Origin: Adiantum capillus-veneris
Lineage: Eukaryota > Streptophyta > Polypodiopsida > Polypodiales > Pteridaceae
DNA length: 64,000 nt
Assembly (NCBI GenBank): GCA_014529385.2
Contig: CM043944.1
Coordinates: 74,831,884-74,895,883 of the forward strand
Direction: 5' to 3'
Position numbers and translations under genes: made by a program. The notes under the pieces were generated by a model, which worked only from the letters and a program-made list of their open reading frames with translations, searched no databases and was not told the DNA's origin. Shown in pieces: positions 21,827-33,786 of this stretch (position 1 is its first letter; each line of letters starts with the position of its first letter).

Positions 21827-23836
21827 TTAGTCTTTCTGCCTTAATCCTTGACAAGACAAACACTGCTTGACATAGCGAAGGACATCACCCTTCATACCTT
21901 GCCAATAGTAACTTCTGCGAATTGCATTGAGAGTTTTGGCATAACCTAGATGTCCTGAAGTTGGGCCATCATGTGCTTCATATAGGATAGCATTCCTTAG
22001 GGTAGAATCCTTAGGTATGCATAGTCGATTCCTATAGTAAATTTTCCCATCTTCTAAGTAGTAATGTAGAGGTTTAGGCTGATTTGATGATACCCTCTCT
22101 TCACGTACGATACTAGCAAGCATCTGGTAATCTGCATCTCTGACAGCAGCATCCGAGACCTTTTCTAAAATAGGGTTGTTAGCCATGGAAATTGCCCCCA
22201 GAAAATCTTTACGGCTCAGGGCATCTGCCACAACATTATCCTTACCTGGTCTAAATTTAATATCAAAATCATATTCGTGCATGAGCTCTATCCATATCCT
22301 CTGTCTCATGTTAAGGTTAGGTTGGGTAAAAATCCACTTAAGACTCTTGTGATCTGTTACCAATTGGAATTTGCGTCCCAATAGATAATGTATCCATAGC
22401 TTGAGAGCATGAATAACTGCTAGCAATTCTAAATCATGTGTAGCATAATTCACTTCATGAATCCTAAGCTTCTGAGAAGTATAAGCTACAGGCCTTCCTT
22501 CTTGAGTAAGGACTCCTCCTAATGCAAGGTTACTAGCATCTGTGATCACCTCAAATTCTTGGGTGAAATCTGGAAGTTTTAAGAGAGGTTCTGAAGCAAG
22601 ATACTCCTTAAGCTGTTTGAAGCAAGATTCATGTTTTTCTTCCCAAAGTATCGTAGCTCCTCTCTTTAGCAAGTCGGTTAGTGGTGCAGCTTTAAGAGCA
22701 TAGTCCTTTACAAAGATCCTGTACCACCCTGTGATACCTAAGAACCCTCTGACTTTGGTTTGTGAAGTGGGTTGAGGCCATTCTACAATATCTTTGACTT
22801 TTTCAGGGTCAACAGAGACTCCTTCATGTGAAATGATAAACCCTAAGTAACAGACCTTAGGGGTAAACAAGGTACATTTTCTTTTCTTTGCATACAACTT
22901 ATTTTGGCATAAAAGCTCTAACACCTTCTTAACATGTCCTTCATGCTCTTCCTCTGATTTGGAATAAATTAAGATATCGTCAAAGAATACTAGGACAAAA
23001 TCATCCAAGAATTCTCTAAAGATATCGTACATTAGACGATTGAAAGTTGCAGGAGCATTCGTAAGTCCGAAAGCCATCACTATAAATTTGTAATGACCAT
23101 AACGAGTGTTGAAAGCTATTTTGGAGATATCAGCCTCCTGGATTCGAATTTGATGATAGCCAGATCGAAGATCAATCTTCATGAATATTTTGGCTCCATG
23201 TAATCTGTCCAGCATTTCATCAATACGAGGAATTGGATATTTATTCTTGATGGTAACTTGATTTAAGCCCCTATAATCTATGCAAAGTCCAAGAGAGCCA
23301 TCCTTTTTCTTTTGGAAGAGAACAGGTGCACCCCATGGAGATGTACTAGGTCGGATAAACCCTTGCTCAATCAGTTGCTTGAGCTGCTCCTTGAGTTCTA
23401 TAGCCTCTGGAAGTGACATCTTGTACGGCGCTCTTGAGACTGGTTCACTACCTGGAAAAATTTTGATTTCATGGTCTACCTCCCTAGGTGGTGGTAGCTC
23501 AGAAAGTTCAGCGGGGAGAACATCCGAAAATTCTTCTAGCCACATTGGTTCAGGGTTGGAAGAAGATTTTTTTACTTTGTTTAGCTTGACTACAAAAATT
23601 TGTTGACCCTTGCGTAACCCTTTCAAAAGACGATTAGCTTTGACCAAGTAAGCTTTTAGTCGTCCATTCTGGCCTTGAATAGTGACTTCTTGACCTTGGT
23701 TGTCCACAAAAGTAACACTTCCTTGGGCACAATGGATATTGGCATTATGACTGGCTAACCAATCCATTCCAAGAATTTCGTCATAGATTCCTATGGGTAA
23801 GGTTCGAAAAGTAGCAGAAGTAGAGTATTCTCCCAA
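21827..23836 (-). pseudogene. Element C reverse transcriptase, RNase H and integrase zinc finger
   Basis: A 669-codon open stretch. Residues about 1-65 are the end of the protease region. RT spans about 110-330 with KIDLRSGYHQI (Asp 222) and VFFDD (Asp 286/287), the usual catalytic aspartates. RNase H follows, with E-L-L-A, VTDHKSLKWIF and NVVADALSRKD. The H..H..C..C finger of integrase begins near residue 620 (HDGPTSGHLG, then CLSCQG), and the frame stops at 21,827. RT and RNase H residues look intact. The first residues lie inside copy 1 of a 193-bp tandem duplication, which throws upstream protease out of frame. Confidence 0.9.
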
Positions 23837-24029
23837 CCAAGTAAGCTTTTAGTCGTCCATTCTGGCCTTGAATAGTGACTTCTTGACCTTGGTTGTCCAC
23901 AAAAGTAACACTTCCTTGGGCACAATGGATATTGGCATTATGACTGGCTAACCAATCCATTCCAAGAATTTCGTCATAGATTCCTATGGGTAAGGTTCGA
24001 AAAGTAGCAGAAGTAGAGTATTCTCCCAA
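23644..24029 (-). repeat. 193-bp tandem duplication inside element C pol
   Basis: Copy 1 is 23,644-23,836 and copy 2 is 23,837-24,029, identical or nearly so. Because 193 is not a multiple of three it separates the protease and RT frames. Confidence 0.95.
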
Positions 24030-24056
24030 CATGAAATCTATTTTTCCCACGGTGTA

Positions 24057-24341
24057 CTAAGATAACACCTCCTTTCCATTGGCTAATTCAACTCTCATTT
24101 TTCTTGCGGGGTGTTGATTAAGTCCTAACCTCCTTAAACATTTAGGTGACAAGAAAGAATGAGTACTACCACAATCAATAAGAAGCTCAAATTTTTCACC
24201 TTGGTGATTTGCAGGTGTTTGAATGACAGCATATTGTTGTCTTGCTCTTGGGTTATCAATTGCAGCATGTAGAGTTTCTCTTTCCTCTTGTTCTTCTCCC
24301 AATGTTGGTTCTCCTATGATAGCATTGACTCTGGCAGCCAT
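24057..24341 (-). pseudogene. Element C protease
   Basis: Retropepsin segment with FELLIDCGSTHSFLS; the active-site triplet is DCG where DSG or DTG is usual. It is in the same frame as gag but separated by TGA at 24,395-24,393, after which a Gly/Arg-rich linker leads into this domain. It ends in TAG (24,057). The TGA may be a mutation or a readthrough site; with one copy I cannot tell. Confidence 0.75.
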
Positions 24342-24392
24342 TGCGCGCCCTCGACCTCGTCCTCCATTTCTTCCTCCACGATTTATTATTTG

Positions 24393-25178
24393 GACTCATC
24401 CTCTAGCTCGATTAGGTGTATTTGTTGCAGAGACTCGCCTAGGACATACATTCCTGAAATGTCCTAGCTCGTTGCATTCATAGCATCTAAGATCTGCATT
24501 TTGAGCTCCATTTGCTGAAGTTGCAACTATTGGATGAGTTTGGTGAACTGGGTGAACTTGCCTTTGGTTCCACATCATAGGCCGTCCTCTCCTTCCAGCA
24601 TTCCTTAAATTTCCATTTCGTACCCTTTGAGAGTTTGACATCTCTTTAGCTAAGGTTTTAGCTCTTAAAAGAGCATCTTGCAAATTTACAGGCCTCATAG
24701 CTTCTAGACGTGTATTTAAAGGAGCATTTAGCCCTTGGCAGAAACGGGCTACTTGTTGATCTGCGGTCATTGGCGGAGCATAGAGCCTAAGAGTTACAAA
24801 TTTGGAGTAGTATTCTTCCACTGTAAGATGAAATTGACGTAAGTTGAAGAATTCATTCATCTTAAGGAATTTGTGTGCAGGTGGACGATAACGTCCTTTG
24901 ACAGCATACTTAATATCTTCCCAAGTTTGAGTGTTTTGAGCTACTTGATAATCTTTGCAGTGTTGTTTCCACCAAAGCTTGGCATCCCCCGTGAGATGAA
25001 ACATAGCCAACATTTCTTGGTTATCGGGAGTAGTACCAGCAGTAGCAAAATAATCTTCCATCTCTTCGAGCCACACTTCTGCATCGCGCTCAACTAGGGC
25101 TACTTCCCCTTTGAAAGAGGGAAGTTTAGCTTGCTTGAGAAGTAGCTTTTTCTCTTGAAGAGATGTGTACACCGCACT
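24393..25178 (-). CDS. Element C gag, main exon
   Basis: Gag capsid region (WLEEMEDYFATAG, LTGDAKLWWKQHCKDY, W..I..AV..RY, MNEFFNLRQ, V-E-E-Y-Y-S-K-F) followed by a zinc knuckle CYECNELGHFRNVC near 24,470. No ATG precedes the conserved start, but a splice acceptor TTGCACAG is at 25,186-25,179, and the exon then reads in phase with a 41-codon exon in the 5' LTR (27,201-27,079). I therefore place the exon start at 25,178. The frame ends at TGA 24,395-24,393. Confidence 0.8.
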
Positions 25179-25976
25179 CTGTGCAATATAGATTAAGTGA
25201 AACTTTATTGGATACTCTAGCTTTAATCCACTTTAAGGCAAGACTTGATTAGACAATAATATAAACAAAAGATAATATTAATCCAAACTTTATTTATATA
25301 CATATTATTTGCTACCAAGGTTGGTAGTCTTTAGGTACAAGGATTGTAATGTCTCTATATTTTGAGTTTAGTGACTACAAAAGGATAGGCTAAAGGATCA
25401 AAATAATAAGTTTCTTTTGACCCTTGAAAGCTACGAGATACACATATGGGTCGAATCCTACCACCATGGATAACTTTTCTAACTTGGTTATAGACGCATT
25501 AGATCTGAGATATCTCTTCTCCTCCCAAGGTAATGGTAGCATCCGGATTCTTAGTACCAAGGAAAAGATAAACTTAGATGACTTTTAACTCCTCTGCCGA
25601 ACGAAGTTTCTTGATATTGGTATCCATGCACCATATCTTGTCATCATCGATGGTATAGATTCCTCCAGATGGACTCCAGTTGATACCCCATCCTCTATGC
25701 ACCCTTGGGATAGGTGGTGCAAACACCCTATCCAAAATCATCATCACCCTTTTTCAAAATTGATAATTTGATGATTGGCATGCATTTTCAAACATGATGG
25801 TGAACACCTAGAATTTCTGGTAGGCTGAATGAACATTTTCCTGTACCAGGAAAGTTCAGTCTTCAATACCATATAAAAACTCAAAACAATTTTTCTAGGT
25901 TCTTCTATTATTTCAAACGTTCGCATCCTTCAATATCCAAACATCAATCTAAAAATCTCCCCAAGCTTTAACCTAA

Positions 25977-25988
25977 GCTCTGATACCA
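25977..25988 (-). other. Element C primer-binding site
   Basis: On the minus strand TGGTATCAGAGC, the standard plant primer site complementary to the 3' end of initiator Met tRNA, one base inside the 5' LTR. Confidence 0.95.
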
Positions 25989-27078
25989 GTGTGAGGTCCC
26001 TGCCTCTTTTTGAGAGAAGCGGAGTATCTTTTATAGGTCTCTAATCCTGAGAAGATAAAACCAACGGACATTGCCTTAGCTACTACGTAGCCACGGGCAT
26101 GAACCGTTAGTGAAGGATTGGTCCTATCTCGCTATGGCGGAGCGTGACCACCATAACCCTATCTAAAAAATATCTATAATCAATTATACCTAAAAGTATA
26201 AATCTTAGAGTGACCAACTTGAGCGCTTTCTTCTCCATGTTTCAGAAGCACAGCTGCCAAGGTTTGTCTCTTTTAAGATTTATGACTTAAAAAAATAATT
26301 TCTAGCGCTGGAAAGTTACCCGACTCATCGGGTCCACCCGTCCATAGAATGATACCATCGGGGTATCATTCTCCCACTTTCCACACCATACTCACCCTTC
26401 TTTTGTTATCTAATTACTACCACATTGTTTAAACATACATGTTCCTTTACTTTATTTATGATACTGGTTCGTTAAAACAGCCCTTCAAACAGTATTTAAA
26501 ACAATAGTCAAACAAGAAGTCGTCCAATTTTAAACCAACAACCCTTGGATTAGGTTCACTCTCTTAAGAATCTCTACTGGCTCTATTATGTCCGATCGGT
26601 ATATACATTATTTATAAAAACCCTTGTCCTCATGAGCGTCCCATACCGCTCGACAAGTACTCGTTGTGCTAATCTGAACGTACTCCCGTCACAGCAACAA
26701 CGGTGCCAATCTATGCGTCATCCTCACGCCACGGCAAAACAAAACTGCAGTATCGAGCTGGGCTAATCTGGGTGTACTCCCACCACAGCATTAGCGGCGC
26801 CATCCTGGGCGTCATCTCATGCCTCGGCAACTGCCACATAATGCCAGCGCTAATAAGTAGAGAGACTTGAGAGAAACCATACCAAAGGTTTTGGACAAAC
26901 ATTATTTCCTATAGCAACCAGTTTAACCAGACATTCTTTCCTACTTGTCAAACATATGCCGAACTTCTTGGGGTTAAGCCCCGTGGTTTCGGTCCGTGTT
27001 TTCTTTTCATAAGGTAAATAGTATATTCCTATGGTCTCGCATATGCAATGATGCATAACTTGAAATTGCAATACTAAC

Positions 27079-27201
27079 CTGTATCATAGCTCCGATTGGT
27101 CCGATTGGTGAAGACCTAGCATGTTCCACAGGAGTTACGGCGTTACTTATACCGGCTTCATGATCATTAGCCCCTTGTGTTCGAGCACGCTTTGGAGCCA
27201 T
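27079..27201 (-). CDS. Element C gag start exon inside the 5' LTR
   Basis: ATG at 27,201 opens 41 codons (MAPKRARTQG..PIGAMIQ), ending at CAG followed by GTTAGT. Joined to the acceptor at 25,179 the frame is continuous with gag, with phase 0 at the junction. The intron of about 1.9 kb removes the LTR tail and the primer site from the mRNA. The basic MAPKRAR start resembles a nuclear-localisation or RNA-binding tail. In the other LTR the same exon has an early stop, expected for the untranslated 3' copy. Confidence 0.6.
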
Positions 27202-27649
27202 TTTTTTGTACTACACTTATGTTATGCACTTAGAATTTTAAATTGGTCAATTTTCCTAGTAGTCTCCTTGTTTCCAAAGAGAGTCTGTAATTTGAACCCT
27301 CGCCAACTCGGATTCACACTTAGTGTTGTTGTTCTACATCTAATTTCTATACATCAAATATTTGTTAATTTTAATTAATCAAAAATTAAGTGTGTAAACT
27401 ACGAGTGAAAGTTTAGGAATGCATTACTTTTATGCTTCACATTTCTAATCCAATTCTAACTTCAATTTCTATACTTCAAATCAATCAATTTTTAGTATTA
27501 TTCAAAATTCTACGTAATCTGATTGACAATAGAATTGGTGAATGAGAATTTCATCATGTGTAATAAGAATATGATGAGTTCTCTTATGTATTAACTTTCA
27601 ATTAACTATACATAAGTTAATAGTGAAGATGTACTAACTAGAGAGAGTA

Positions 27650-28410
27650 GGTATACTTAGAGAGATTAAAGTAAGAGAAAACATACGCACACATCTTTTC
27701 TAAAGTTAATTGAATCTTACTAATCCATTAGAAAGATTAGAGTAAAAGAGAACACACACACATCCTTTTCTAAAGCTAATTGAATCTCACCAATCTATTA
27801 GAGAGATTAAAGTAAGAGATAGCACACACACACACATATCCTTCTTAAAACTAATTGAATCTTACTAATCTATTAGAGAAATTAGAGTAGGAGATAGCAC
27901 GCACACACACATAGCTAATTGAATCTTACTAATCTATTAGAGAGATTAGAGTAGGAGATAGCACACACACACACACATAGCTAATTGAATCTTACTAATC
28001 TATTAGAGAGATTAGAGTAAGAGATAGCACACAAACACACATATTCTTCTTAAAACTAATTGATTGTTACTATCTATTAGAGAGATTAGAATAAAAGATA
28101 GCACACACACACACATATCCTTCTTAAAACTAATTGAATCTTACCAATGTATTAGAGAGATTAGAGTAAGAGATAGCACACACACACACATAGATAATTG
28201 AATCTTACTAATCCATTAGAGATTAGAGTAATAGATAGCACACACACACACATAGCTAATTGAATCTTACTAATCTATTAGAGAGATTAGAGTAGGAGAT
28301 AGCACACACACACACATAGCTGATTGAATCTTACTAATCTATTAGAGAAATTAGAGTAAGAGATAGCACACATACACACATATCCTTTTTAAAACTAATT
28401 GAATGCTCAA
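27650..28410 (-). repeat. Minisatellite with embedded (CA)n in the C 5' LTR
   Basis: Same array as 19,010-19,965 with fewer units, within the predicted transcribed leader. Confidence 0.9.
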
Positions 28411-28548
28411 TTAATACCCACCTTATTAGTCCACTAGAGTTTTTGCTCTCTTAATGGTTTGTGGACGCCTTCTCTCTAAGAGAAGTGGTAGCACTTCGTG
28501 AGCGCTATAGAGGCAATCTCTATGTCTAAAGTGTGAGCATGGATGCTC

Positions 28549-28556
28549 TATTTATA
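28549..28556 (-). promoter_or_regulatory. TATA box of element C
   Basis: TATAAATA on the minus strand, in the 5' LTR about 615 bp from its start and about 1350 bp before the gag ATG. Confidence 0.6.
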
Positions 28557-29171
28557 GCAGAAAAGAAAACGTCCAACTTTTTTTCCCAAATAAATTTTTT
28601 TTTAAAAAAATATTTTTTATTTTATTTTATTTTTTCCAAAAATCATACCCGCGTTTTTGGTACCCTTGTGGTACCCATCAGCTTGACCACTTTGTCATTA
28701 TCATCAAAAGATAAGGCCACACAGGCCCCCCTTCATCAAGATTAGTCAAGACTAGCCTCTCCTTTTCATGTGACAGTGTGTCCCACTTTGTCCCCTCCTA
28801 TGTGAGTTCAGGTGAGTCCATGTGCCTTCATTTGTCATCCTTGTGTATTCTTTTGTCTTTATAATTATTTTACTTATTTCCTTACTGATAATTTACATTA
28901 TATTTTTAAGTTAAACTTTACAGTGATCCTATATGACCTTTACAGTAGTAAAAGAAAATTCTACAATCAGTAACTAAGTCTTGCAATAAGTTAATTAGTG
29001 ATTCATATAGCTAATCATGTCAGAAATTTGTAGCGTAAATTTTAAATTCTAGGTTTTCTCAGCCTACAATTCATAATTTGAACTCGAATATCTTAACTAA
29101 TAAGTCATGGTTAAAAAAAAATTCAAATGCGTAATAGAACTTGTGTGAAATTCGAAAGTAGAGACCTTACA

Positions 29172-29441
29172 TTCTCAAACAGTTTGTGACTTCATAAATA
29201 TCATAAGTAGCTAAGTAAGGTTTGTAACATTTGCATTTAATGTAGAGATTTTGCGTTCAGCTACGCTTTGGTGACTTTTCAAAGTCTTGAGAGCATCCAT
29301 ATGTACAAGACCATGATCTCCAAGACCATCATTGTCATGCATATTAGTGTCGGTAGCACCTGTGGCTGTCGGATTTTGATGTGCGTGCTCAAAATCAAAA
29401 GTGTGTGTTGGTGAGATATCCTTGTCGGACATGGTAAACAC
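29172..29441 (-). pseudogene. Element F gag N-terminus (part 1)
   Basis: Opens with ATG at 29,441 and shows a 76-codon frame ending in helices of the LK.H..VAERKISTLNANV type. It runs up to the edge of element C; the rest continues at 17,350. It lies about 150 bp inside the F primer site, as expected for a gag start. Confidence 0.55.
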
Positions 29442-29586
29442 ACGCTAATGTAGAGAGAGAGAGAGAGAGAAAAAAAAATGTCAACTTGTACCTTGTAAAG
29501 CTTGAAGTCATCGTGTTTTTTATACTCGATGACTTTTGCATTGCATGCAATCCTCACCTTGTGGAATTTGTAGTGCTTCACGTCTT

Positions 29587-29598
29587 GCTCTAATACCA
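29587..29598 (-). other. Element F primer-binding site
   Basis: TGGTATTAGAGC on the minus strand, one mismatch from the plant initiator-Met site, one base inside an LTR tip that begins TGAAAGGAGG on the + strand. Confidence 0.75.
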
Positions 29599-29599
29599 C

Positions 29600-30470
29600 T
29601 GAAAGGAGGGGAGTAATGTTGTGTGCTAGTCTCCACCCAATGATGCTATCTTATAGGCTCCCCCTAGTGTAAACATTGTCCGGCCATGCCGATGGCCTTG
29701 CCCGTAGGAACCTTGTGCTTACATCACCATACTAAAATATTTGATTTTACAATGAAGAGACATTCTCTTGGTAGCCCACATGGTTTAATGAATGTTTTGT
29801 CCAATACATTATGTGCAGCAAGCTATCCTCTAGCTACATATGTAGCATTTGTGTATTGAGGCTCCTCAAGAATAGTAGCATCATTTTTTGTCCTTGGAAA
29901 CAAAAAAAAAATCCTTTATCAACACCATATTCTAGCACAAAGTTGATTTATGTGGTCTACTTCTTTGTTTTCTTTGTCTTGACTCCATCGCAAAATTGGG
30001 CTTGGGGATCTAGTTGCATTACTCGCTTCCTTTTTCCTTTACACTGTTTCATTGCTACCATGAATAGTTGGTTGCTCAAGAAAGGGGTGCAAACCACAAA
30101 AACTTCCACAATATTCCCTTTGAAAGTGGGTGTTAGAATGTCTCCCTTAGAGACATTTTTAAGAAGCTTTTCCCTATTGAGTCATTACCAATGTACTATC
30201 TAGTATTAAATCCAAGATACTTTTCACATTGCATGTATGCATTGATAACATATATGACAAAATCATCAAATATAAAAGTCTTGTAGACTCCACTTTCTCC
30301 AGCTAAGTAGCTTGCATGGACACTTTCCAATAGATTGGTATTAGGTATATAAACTCTTTCTCAAGGGTATAGAGTCTTGAAAAGTTTTTTATATGAATAA
30401 AAAAACTGACCTAAGATGAAAAAAATTAACTTGACAAGTAGAAACTAGGAATAGACATGCATTCATTCTT
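29600..30470 (-). mobile_element. Element F 5' LTR, outer end unresolved
   Basis: Non-coding sequence starting at the LTR tip next to the F primer site. No partner LTR remains in the window, so its outer limit is a guess set by the start of the next recognisable feature. Confidence 0.4.
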
Positions 30471-30479
30471 GTACAAACT

Positions 30480-31000
30480 TCCCCAGTGTAATATCTGACC
30501 TTCCCACCATGTAAAGAAACACATAATATGTCTCATTTTCTTTATTTGGACCCCATATTTTGTTGAATATTCCTTTATTAAGGTAGGTTGCGCTTCTACA
30601 TTTTATTTACTCTTTGAGATCCTCCATGCCTCACGAAAATGTAGGTGTTCTTGTCTAGATTGTGGAAACACGTATCCTTTGGTGTATTTTTGCATGCTTT
30701 GCTCACCATGAAATAAATAGTAATGCTTGCATCCTAAAAGATTGTCAAGATGTCCATTAAGAATTGTTCTTATGGTAGTGCAATTTGCAAAAGTCTCATC
30801 ATCCATGAACCATGCAAAGTCTACTTTGAATATCCTTCTTGTTGCTTAACTACGTTGATATTTCTCCAAAATAGGATTTGTGCATCAATATCTTCCTTCT
30901 TGGTTTTACAGATTTGAATCACCATACAACTTCTCAAACTATATGCAAGGTGATTAATGAGACATTATCACTTTTTTGAGAAAACATAAAAATAAAAAAC
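30480..31000 (-). pseudogene. Decayed second copy of the SWIM-type transposase core
   Basis: Minus-strand reading recovers DDETFANCTTIRTILNG, LFHGEQSMQKYTKG and FTWWEGQILHWG, each aligning in order and spacing with DEAGANWNTIRIVFNG, LFHWEQSLHKYAK and FKWWEQRISHWG of the gene at 9202-12713. An upstream block (ICKTKKEDIDAQILFWRNIN) matches ICETKQEDAKTQVIFWENLN. Stops and frameshifts are numerous. Intron and exon limits follow the first copy. Confidence 0.75.
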
Positions 31001-32050
31001 ATGCTAACTTGATAGTCATCTCTCCTTTTTCCTCCCCATGTCCAACTAGCCAAATGTGGATTGCCTATCCAAATGTATCTTTCTTCCACTCCAACATGTC
31101 ATACGTAGAGATGTTGCTCTACTAGTTTTGTCGTGGGAACTTCCCAAGGAATCAAGCATGGCCTTGTGTTGCTGCCCTTGTAACTCTCTCCTCTTTTTGG
31201 TTGAAGAAAATTGTCTTTTTGCATCCCTCTAAAGCATGACCCTACACAAATGCTCTCATAGATTCCCCTCTTTGGCTAAAGTAGATTGTGTCATTCTAGC
31301 ACTCTGAAGTGAACCATTTGGATTTATTAAGTTTTCATAGGTGACACATGAGTGGAATACCTTGTTTGCCCTCTTTAGAGGGCTGCTTCATCCTCATTGA
31401 GCTCTATTTCAAGTTCTTCTTCAATGCCACTCCCAAGACCCTTGATGCTATTTTTTGCTTGTCTTCCCATCTGTGGCCATGAACTCATTCTCGTTAATGG
31501 TTGCCTGGAGGAGATCCTCCTTTTCATTGATAATCCCAAAAGTCCTTGTTGAAGGTTGGTTAAAATCCTCATCCGAATGCTTCTTTTCATCGGTAGAAGA
31601 TCTTGCCTTGTCTTTTGCCCCCCCATAACTTGTGGAAAGGCTAATTTTATTCCAAGGCATGGAAGAAACCTTCATCCATATCTCTTGATCTCTCTTCACA
31701 ACATCTTTTGCACTAACAATACAACTTGTGGTAGTTTTTGACACATACAAAATCCCTTCCTTTTGATCACAAAGCACACAAGATGCAAAATAAAACTATG
31801 ATTTATGACACATAAAGCCCTACCCAAGTAGACATTGGACAATCCAAGTTCCTATGGTTGATGCCCTTTTGAAGAGCTAGGGTTTCTATTATCTTGATCC
31901 CTCCTACTCTAATCTCTTCTCTATAGCATACCAAGATGTTAGTTTAAATTGGATATTTAATCACAATTTAACATTTAGCGGTGTATCGCTCCTCCCACTC
32001 TTTCCGGTCCTCGTAGACCATTAAAACAATCACACATATGCATAGATACA
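31001..32050. other. Mostly unassigned sequence
   Basis: A minus-strand open stretch of 109 codons at 31,777-31,448 has mixed polar composition and no motif I know; it could be an N-terminal exon of the decayed transposase copy. Nothing else supported. Confidence 0.4.
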
Positions 32051-32055
32051 TCCCC

Positions 32056-32056
<1 letters not shown>

Positions 32057-32120
<64 letters not shown>
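32057..32120 (+). repeat. (C)31 homopolymer joined to (CA)16
   Basis: A 31-base cytosine run followed directly by about 16 CA units. Poly-Gly and poly-Cys-Val reading frames across it are artefacts. Confidence 0.95.
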
Positions 32121-32122
<2 letters not shown>

Positions 32123-32405
32123 AATACATACATATATACACAAACATACATAAATAGAAATATACACATACATAATCCAACATACATTTATAAACACACT
32201 TATATACAAAAACATTCATAATACATATATACACATACACATACATAATGCAACATACATATAAACACATCTTTAGATCAATATATAGAAGAAGTCGTGT
32301 AGAGCACTTCTCCAAAAATCTCTATATTTTTATCAATTTGTCAAAAAAGCTCTATAGATTTTCAAAAAGCTCCAAACTAAAATATCCCTAAATAATCAAC
32401 CTTGT

Positions 32406-32417
32406 GCTCTGATACCA
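32406..32417 (-). other. Primer-binding site of a truncated retroelement (H)
   Basis: TGGTATCAGAGC on the minus strand, one base from an LTR tip beginning TGCTACAAATGG (+ strand) at 32,419. The LTR probably fills 32,419-32,940 (with the GAGAGA-rich 32,540-32,600); its coding part is missing. Confidence 0.7.
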
Positions 32418-32949
32418 CTGCTACAAATGGATGCATGGAAGAACCTACAAAATACCAAAAAATACATACTGCAACTATAAAACTGACAAATTCGTATACC
32501 TGGAAAATCTTGTGAGCATATAAACAAAGTTGCATGCAAACAGAGAGAGGCAGAGGGCGAGAGAGAGCGGGACAACGCATGTAGACACACCTCCTAGAGC
32601 TGAGTGCTATGTTGGCATGGCGAGAAAGAAGACAGAAGAGGAGAGAATAAATACACATGTATTGGGTGCAATCTCCCCCCGTGCAAGAGTGAGAATTTTC
32701 CTCTTCCTCATGTTTATTTATAGATTTCTTGAATGCTCAAAATGAATACATACTATCCGCCTAGACATTATTGGCCATAGCTCATAAAGAGCACTTGAAT
32801 AATAAAATATACATAGATGTGATGTCCTTTCGCATATTTATTATCTTTTTTTACCTGTCACCTGAAATAAATAAGCCATTTTCTATTTTCATTACATAAT
32901 CCAAGGAATCTACATGAGCTATGCAACTTTATTGGTATGTGTGCATACT

Positions 32950-33481
32950 ATAGATGCTTCAGAGAAGAAATTCTTGCTAATAGTAGGACCATTAAATGGC
33001 TTAACAAAAAACAATGTTAGGTATACATGGAGTGCAAAATAGCAGAATTCTTTTGACAAGCTCAAAGAGAAGCTTATCTCTCAACATGTGCTTACACTGC
33101 CAAATCTCTCAAAGCCATTTGAGGTCCAATGTGATGCTTGTGGTGATTGCCTTGAAGAAGTTTTTCTTCAAGAAGGGCATGCCATAGCATACAAGATTTG
33201 AAGAATCAACTCTGATGAGCCAGTATTGGGCATGTATGAAAAGGATCTACTAGATGTTCTACATGACCTAGACTCTTGGAAGCAATATCTTTTGGGGACT
33301 CCATTCATACTACACACGGATCACCAAAGCCTCAAGTATTTCATGACACAAAACAAACTATCCAACAAACAAATGAGGTGGAAATTTTTTCTTTTGCAAT
33401 TTAATTTTCATATTGCTCACATTGATGGCAAGCACAATCAAGTGGCTGATGCACTATCTCGACAGTCAAGAGCAAATGCGG
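32950..33481 (+). pseudogene. Element D: RT end and RNase H (part 1)
   Basis: Plus-strand Ty3 polymerase remnant: GPLNGLTKNN, FDKLKEKLISQHVLTLPN, a catalytic-region QCDACGDCLEE, HTDHQSLKYF and NQVADALSRQS, the normal RNase H landmarks. A few stops upstream of 33,226. It breaks at 33,481 where element A begins. Removing A and the solo LTR at 57,898-58,632 rejoins it in frame to the integrase at 58,638. Confidence 0.85.
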
Positions 33482-33740
33482 TGAGGCGGTCCGGGGCGGG
33501 CAACAAGAAGAGCAACCTCTAGACACCCTTCAAGGCTCCCGTGCTGCTCAATGGGGCTGGGGCACAACACAACACAAACCAAAACAACAAACCCACAGCC
33601 AAATCCCAACTACACAAGGGGCACCACCTAGTTTAAGAGCGAACTAGGACACACAAGAGGAGAGTCGTTAGATCAACCCACAAACAAGCAAGGAATTTAC
33701 ACTAACCCTAACACCAATGGAACACTCTCACACACTAAAA

Positions 33741-33786
<46 letters not shown>

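Larger units (their letters stand above)
17351..29171 (-). mobile_element. Element C: full-length Ty3 chromovirus, nested in element F
   Basis: Two direct LTRs (17,351-20,697 and 25,990-29,171) start and end in TG..CA with near-inverted tips (TGTGAGGTC and GACCTTACA on the + strand). Between them on the minus strand lie, in order, primer site, gag, protease, RT, RNase H, integrase and chromodomain, with a purine tract before the 3' LTR: the layout of an autonomous chromovirus. The flanks are CCCTC and TTCTC, only partly alike, so the target duplication has decayed or my boundary is off by a base. Gag sequence of element F lies on both sides, showing the insertion site. Stops, a tandem duplication and an integrase active-site change show it is no longer autonomous. 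Confidence 0.9.
25990..29171 (-). repeat. Element C 5' LTR (3182 bp)
   Basis: Carries a TATA box, a leader with the CA-rich minisatellite (about 27,650-28,410), and the gag start exon. Transcription is towards lower coordinates. Confidence 0.93.

Noticed and set aside
17346-29176. A clean 5-bp target duplication for element C
   Set aside because: Flanks are CCCTC and TTCTC; only three of five bases agree, so I do not claim it.
31968-32315. Cys/Val/Gly-rich minus-strand proteins
   Set aside because: Translation of the poly-C and CA tracts.
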